From the NCBI GenBank assembly GCA_016256075.1, contig SDVU01000789.1, positions 1 to 10,500 on the forward strand: 10,500 nt of DNA, given 5' to 3'. The translations under genes were made by a program, and so were the position numbers. Shown in pieces: positions 7,525-10,500 of the stretch (positions are counted from its first letter, which is position 1; each line of letters starts with the position of its first letter). Below the pieces are notes generated by a model. The model did not search any database and was not told where the DNA came from. It saw only the letters and a program-made list of their open reading frames with translations. Source of the stretch: Dictyocoela muelleri (taxonomy: Eukaryota; Microsporidia).

Positions 7525-7546
7525 CCCGGGAATAGACCCTGGAGCC

Positions 7547-7554
7547 TGTTTTTA
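7547..7554. repeat. Target-site duplication of Merlin B, right copy
   Basis: TGTTTTTA, identical to 6376-6383, directly follows the terminal GGAGCC. Confidence 0.9.
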
Positions 7555-7703
7555 ACATGTAATATGAATATATATATATACAAAGAGATCTCCTGATTGT
7601 GAACGCTTTCTTATATGAACATCGTTTATTATGAACACAAAAGTACAAATACAAATATTTCTTATAAAACATAGTATATGTTCACATTAAATGTGTTAAT
7701 TAT

Positions 7704-7767
7704 CGTTCTAAACATGAACACTCAAAAAAAATTTTTAAATATATTTAAAATATATTTTTTAGCCCTT
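7704..7767 (+). repeat. 60-bp direct repeat, copy 1
   Basis: CGTTCTAAACATGAACACTC, an A-run, and AAATATATTTAAAATATATT up to AGCCCTT. The second copy is at 8285-8345 in the same orientation. The pair brackets the minisatellite. Confidence 0.7.
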
Positions 7768-7778
7768 GAACGTTAGGA

Positions 7779-7805
7779 TCAAAAATCACTGCAGGCGATT
7801 TTTGA
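7779..7805. repeat. Perfect 9-bp-stem hairpin left of the minisatellite
   Basis: TCAAAAATC (7779-7787) pairs perfectly with GATTTTTGA (7797-7805) around a G+C-rich loop ACTGCAGGC. Its right arm is the start of a 12-mer GATTTTTGACAC that recurs at 8258-8269 in the hairpin on the other side of the minisatellite. Confidence 0.7.
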
Positions 7806-7809
7806 CACC

Positions 7810-8138
7810 TACTTTTTTTAATCCATATTTTTAACCCATATTTTTTAACTCAATTTTTTTTAACTATATTTTAAAACCTTATTTTTAGCCAATATTTTTT
7901 TAACCATTATTTTTTAACCTTATTTTTTAACCTTTTTTTAACCCTTTTATCCCTCATTTTAACCCTTATTTTTATAAATTCTTATTTTTAACCCTTTTTT
8001 CTCTCTTTTTTTAACCATTTTTTAACTCTTATTTTTTAACCCTTATTTTTAACGATATTTTTTACCTATATTTTTAACCCATATTTTTCAACCCATAATT
8101 TTTTAGTCATTAATATAAATCCATATTTTTTAGCTTAT
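7810..8138 (+). repeat. Degenerate minisatellite, unit about 12-14 bp (TTTTTTAACCCTTA)
   Basis: About two dozen imperfect units of the form T(5-7)AACC(C)(N)TA follow one another, for example TTTTTTAACCCTTA, TTTTTAACCCATA and TTTTTTAACCATTA. Units differ in T-run length and in the bases after AACC. The motif contains AACCCT, reminiscent of a telomere repeat, but the long T tract and irregular period argue against a telomere. There is no coding potential. Confidence 0.8.
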
Positions 8139-8230
8139 GGTAAAAAATAGGGTTATAAAAGTTTTTAAAAATAAGGGTTAAAAATATAGGTTAAAAAATA
8201 AGGGGGGGGGGAAATAAGGGGTGGAAAATA
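8139..8230 (-). repeat. Inverted continuation of the minisatellite
   Basis: From about 8139 the same unit appears in reverse orientation: AAAAATAAGGGTTA, AAAAATATAGGTTA, AAAAAATAAGG, then a run of ten Gs (8202-8211) and AAATAAGGGG. The apex is near 8130-8146 (TATTTTTTAGC...GGTAAAAAATA), so the forward and inverted parts can form a long imperfect hairpin. Confidence 0.75.
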
Positions 8231-8231
8231 A

Positions 8232-8274
8232 GGCTTGTGGCAAAAATTATTGGGGTAGATTTTTGACACAAGCC
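8232..8274. repeat. Hairpin right of the minisatellite
   Basis: GGCTTGTG (8232-8239) pairs with CACAAGCC (8267-8274). The pairing continues inward as CAAAAAT against GATTTTTG with one mismatch, around a loop of about 10 bases. It carries the same GATTTTTGACAC 12-mer (8258-8269) as the left hairpin. Confidence 0.7.
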
Positions 8275-8284
8275 GTTAAATTCT

Positions 8285-8345
8285 CGTTCTAAATGTAAAC
8301 AATTAAAAAAAAATTAAATATATTTATAAGATATTTTTTCCCCTT
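8285..8345 (+). repeat. 60-bp direct repeat, copy 2
   Basis: CGTTCTAAATGTAAACAATT, an A-run, and AAATATATTTATAAGATATT up to CCCCTT match 7704-7767 with about 80% identity by eye. Confidence 0.7.
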
Positions 8346-8445
8346 ATATTATAAAAACCGAAAAAGAAATAAAAGAAAGGACTTAACAATAATAGAAAAT
8401 ATTTAAATTCAAAGTTTTTTTAGGAAAATCCATCTTTAAGCCTAA

Positions 8446-8616
8446 GTTCATCGTCTAATAAGTAAAAAAAATTTAAAGTGTGTAAACAATATAATTTCAT
8501 GTAAAAATAAGCTCGCCTTATTCAATATTTTTAATGAAAACAATGAATATGTTATGAGAAATAGACAGCCTATCAAAACATTTCTATTTGATCAAAAAAA
8601 TATACAATTTGTTTGA
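8446..8616 (+). other. Open stretch of 56 codons without a start, unrecognised
   Basis: Between a TAA at 8443-8445 and a TGA at 8614-8616 one frame stays open. It reads for instance LALFNIFNENNEYVMRNRQ and PIKTFLFDQKNIQFV, with a mixed composition. There is no upstream ATG in frame. I recognise no family. It could be a remnant of an element's internal gene or chance. The rest of 8346-8647 shows nothing. Confidence 0.2.
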
Positions 8617-8647
8617 AAACTACGTGCTAGAAATATCTGGTTCTCCA

Positions 8648-8958
8648 ACGGGTTAAGCACACCCATGTTTTCTTTGACAAAATCGCTCTTTAGAGTAAAT
8701 TACATAGATCTTATAGGAAATAGTTGTAAAATCACGACTTATCTTTAGTTATAACTATAACAGTTTAAACCTCTAAATATAGAAGTTATAATAATTTTCG
8801 ATTTGCTGATATTTTTAGAAACTATCTTATTTAGACAGAAAAGAATTATTACTATAACTTAAGATAACTCGTGATTTTGCGCTTATTTCAAATAAGAATT
8901 ATGTAATTTACTCTTACAGAGTGATTTTGCTAAAAAATAGCGGTGGTTCGTAACCCGT
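8648..8958. repeat. 310-bp palindromic MITE-like element
   Basis: The left arm (8648-8763) starts ACGGGTTAAGCAC and contains GAGTAAATTACATA and AAATCACGA-TTATCTT. The right arm (8843-8958) is its complement, starting ACGGGTTACGAACC with the same internal motifs. Identity is about 75-80% with small gaps, around an 80-base centre. AAAATC-C motifs repeat within each arm. No target duplication could be recognised at the ends. It has no coding potential and lies inside the 7581-9413 element. Confidence 0.75.
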
Positions 8959-9282
8959 AGAAAAAAAAATAATTCAAAGGTAAACAACCTCAATTTTTTG
9001 CCTCTTTCGAAAAAACAAAATTTTTAGAACAAAATTTATATATCTAATTTAATAGAATGAATACATAAATACAAATGTATTAGTATTTTATTATTTTTTG
9101 AATATCTAAAATATAATTATCAACGACCCCCGTTCAGGTGAATATTAATAATTAGAAAGTAGTAAAAAGTCTTAATTTCGAATCTCAGTGAACGAGAATT
9201 ATGTAAAATAAAAAATTTGTATAAATAATATATAAACATTAAAATATAATTTATTAGGTAAAAAAGTTAAAATAAAAAGTTT
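8959..9282. other. Non-coding interval, no gene seen
   Basis: A+T-rich sequence with a short local inverted motif (CCCCGTTCAGGTGA at 9126-9139 and TCTCAGTGAACG at 9183-9194) and a B-box-like TTTCGAATCTC at 9176-9186, similar to the one in the tRNA-like segment that follows. Nothing else was recognised. Confidence 0.4.
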
Positions 9283-9338
9283 CAATCGAGATTCGAACCT
9301 GGTCGCAGGCTAAGGTGATTTCCCCATTGGTAGCCACG
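9283..9338 (-). repeat. tRNA-like / SINE-like segment
   Basis: On the minus strand CGTGGCTACCAATGGGG (A-box-like) is followed by CCTGCGACCAGGTTCGAATCTCG (a strong B box, GGTTCGAATCT). The A-to-B distance is about 37 bases, shorter than in a functional tRNA, and no cloverleaf closes, so this fits a degenerate tRNA or tRNA-derived SINE head. It sits just inside the right terminal repeat of the 7581-9413 element. Confidence 0.45.
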
Positions 9339-9413
9339 TTTGTGTTCACTTTAAATTTAATGTGAACACGTCAAAAATTTTGTAAGTTTGTGTTCACATT
9401 AAAGAGATCTGTG

Positions 9414-9760
9414 TATATATATAGTGGTCATTTTATAATGACCTAATTTGGGAAAAATATAATTTTAGAAAATATTAGAGTTTGTAAAATATTAGAATAA
9501 AATGGAAATACTAATAAAAACACAAAATTAAATAAAAAAAAATCAGACTTTATTAAAATAATCTAGCAAGTTATTATGTTTTCGATACTTATTTTTTAAT
9601 ATTATTTTCTAGGCCTCCTTTAAACCGTTTATTATTGATTCCGGAACATTTTAAATTGCAAATAAACAAGCCTTACAGGGTTATGAATTAATATATTTAA
9701 AATTATTAATTAATATTGACGGACTCCAGAGAGATCCGTCCATAAAATAAAAGTTTATTA
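9414..9760 (-). other. Non-coding interval; may include the 3' LTR of the Ty3/gypsy fossil
   Basis: No gene. The first bases (TATATATAGTGGTCATTTTAT) may resume H2, since H1 has a comparable small palindrome before its TATATA (3109-3143). On the minus strand downstream of the pol remnant there is AATAAA (complement of 9549-9553 region) followed by a T-rich stretch, as expected in an LTR, but no second LTR or defined ends are visible, so the LTR reading is tentative. Confidence 0.3.
9718..9740. repeat. Short stem-loop
   Basis: GACGGA (9718-9723) pairs with TCCGTC (9735-9740) around CTCCAGAGAGA. It lies between the pol remnant and the presumed LTR region on the minus strand. Its function is unknown. 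Confidence 0.45.
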
Positions 9761-9986
9761 TAAAAAGACATTTTAATTGAAGATTTTTTATTGAAATTAT
9801 GGTTCTTGATTTGGATGCTTGTCTATTGATGGGGTGTTGTCTGTCGATGCGTCATGGGGTTTATGGCTGTCAGTTCTTTTATAGTTTAATATTTCTAGAA
9901 ATTTCCATAAAAAATTTCTAGAAATTGATTTTTCTTTTTTTTTGATTTTTTCTGAAGAATTGATTTTTCTTATATTTTCTGTAATG

Positions 9987-10500
9987 TCATCGGTAGTATG
10001 ACATCCACCTCCCCTTGATGAAAGGTTTAATGTTTTTCTCGTTGTGTCTAACCACTCTTCCATTTTCCTTTATCCAAATCCGGCCTTTCTCTTTATCAAC
10101 CTTATTACTTCAAATGGTCCTAAATAACGATTTAAAATTTTATCCTGAACAAAATTCTTTCTTAAGACATTATCACCTATCTTTATACTACTTATGATTC
10201 TATTACGATTTTTACTATTAATTTCATTTTTTTAGACACCTTCCTATTGTTTTATTCTTTTTAAGATCACTAAAAAGATTTCTTTGCCTTACGTCGAAAT
10301 AGAATATCCATTTAGAAACTCCATGAGACTATCCCTAAGAATCGTGTGATGTGTAAAATTAAGATTAATTTCGATATTCCTCATAACTTCTTTCATACTC
10401 ATACTGTCATGTTCCAATGTGGGAACATGGCCAGATATGTAACGGTGATAAATTGAGAGTACTTTGTTCAGTTGCTCTCGAGACGGCGTTACTTTTGAGG
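9987..10500 (-). mobile_element. Ty3/gypsy retrotransposon fossil, 3' end of pol (integrase)
   Basis: On the minus strand the end of an integrase core is visible first (a THHT motif and a DSLMEFLNGYS-like end at about 10300-10370). Then comes the C-terminal GPF/Y domain: KIGDNVLRKNFVQDK at about 10145-10175 and NRYLGPFEVI at about 10115-10140. It closes with a KPF tail and ends at 9987. These are the usual last parts of Ty3/gypsy pol. The upstream parts (reverse transcriptase, protease, gag) would lie beyond 10500. The copy is broken, with a few disruptions in the visible part. Its relation to the solo LTR at 1163-1470 is unknown, as no matching LTR sequence was seen. Confidence 0.8.

Larger units (their letters stand above)
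6384..7546 (+). mobile_element. Merlin transposon B, complete but decayed
   Basis: The 1163-bp element has inverted terminal repeats GGCTCTAGGGTCTATCCCCGG (6384-6404) and GGCTCCAGGGTCTATTCCCGG (complement of 7526-7546) and an exact 8-bp duplication. Removing element and duplication restores a sequence that aligns with H1 at about 4970-4995, so it sits inside H2. The left repeat is echoed internally at 6431-6448 (TCCGGTAATGGACCCTAA on the + strand, pairing with 6389-6404), giving an end hairpin. The ends and protein differ from Merlin A, so it is a separate family. Confidence 0.93.
7581..9413. mobile_element. Non-coding inverted-repeat element, probable TA-target transposon
   Basis: The left end CAAAGAGATCTCCTGATTGTGAAC is mirrored on the minus strand by CACAGATCTCTTTAATGTGAAC ending at 9413. 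The match continues as GAACACAAA..TACAAA and then TGTTCACATTAAAT (7680-7693 left; complement of about 9352-9366 right), so the terminal repeat is roughly 75-110 bp with small gaps. Both ends abut TATATATA, fitting a TA duplication of the Tc1/mariner type, though the A+T context makes this weak proof. The motif GTGAACAC recurs several times in the terminal repeats. No transposase is visible inside. Confidence 0.55.

Noticed and set aside
7810-8138. CRISPR array
   Set aside because: The units are 12-14 bases, contiguous and degenerate, without spacers, in a eukaryotic transposon setting.
7810-8230. Telomere or subtelomere
   Set aside because: The AACCCT core is suggestive, but units vary in length, carry long T tracts, invert within 400 bases and lie internal to a transposon-like element.
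10015-10197. Plus-strand open frame of 60 codons
   Set aside because: It is antisense to the integrase C-terminal domain of the Ty3/gypsy fossil.

Overview
This window is a stack of nested, decayed mobile elements in a very A+T-rich eukaryotic sequence (about three quarters A+T by eye). I see no intact gene, no intact tRNA or rRNA, no CRISPR array and no recognisable host gene. The mix of two different Merlin (IS1016/IS1595-like) DNA transposons, a pogo/Tigger-type element, hAT-like non-coding elements and Ty3/gypsy remains fits a small A+T-rich eukaryote carrying many DNA transposons. A microsporidian is my first guess, but a cnidarian or another protist is not excluded because no host gene anchors the taxonomy.

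Layout. Positions 13-265 hold a palindromic MITE-like element, followed by about 530 bases without a gene. Positions 931-2822 are a complete-looking Merlin element (Merlin A) bounded by an exact 8-bp target-site duplication, GAAAACGT. Its two terminal inverted repeats are themselves near-perfect palindromes, its minus-strand transposase is decayed, and a 308-bp solo LTR sits inside its left repeat. From about 2935 on lies an old repeat into which a hAT-like non-autonomous element (H1, 3022-5569) inserted. H1 is itself split by a pogo/Tigger element (3144-4961) with a TA duplication.

A second, inverted copy of the hAT-like element (H2) starts at 5796. H2 is split by a second Merlin element (Merlin B, 6384-7546) with an exact 8-bp duplication TGTTTTTA, and apparently again by a non-coding inverted-repeat element (7581-9413) flanked by TATATATA. 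That last element carries an inverted A+T-rich minisatellite, a flanking pair of 60-bp direct repeats and a 310-bp palindrome. The window ends with the 3' part of a Ty3/gypsy pol gene on the minus strand (9987 to beyond 10500).

Nothing here works as a gene set. The value of the window is its stratigraphy: several insertions can be checked against a paralogous empty site inside the same window (left versus right repeat of Merlin A; H1 versus H2). The coordinates were read by hand, so element ends tied to a duplication are firm and others are approximate.
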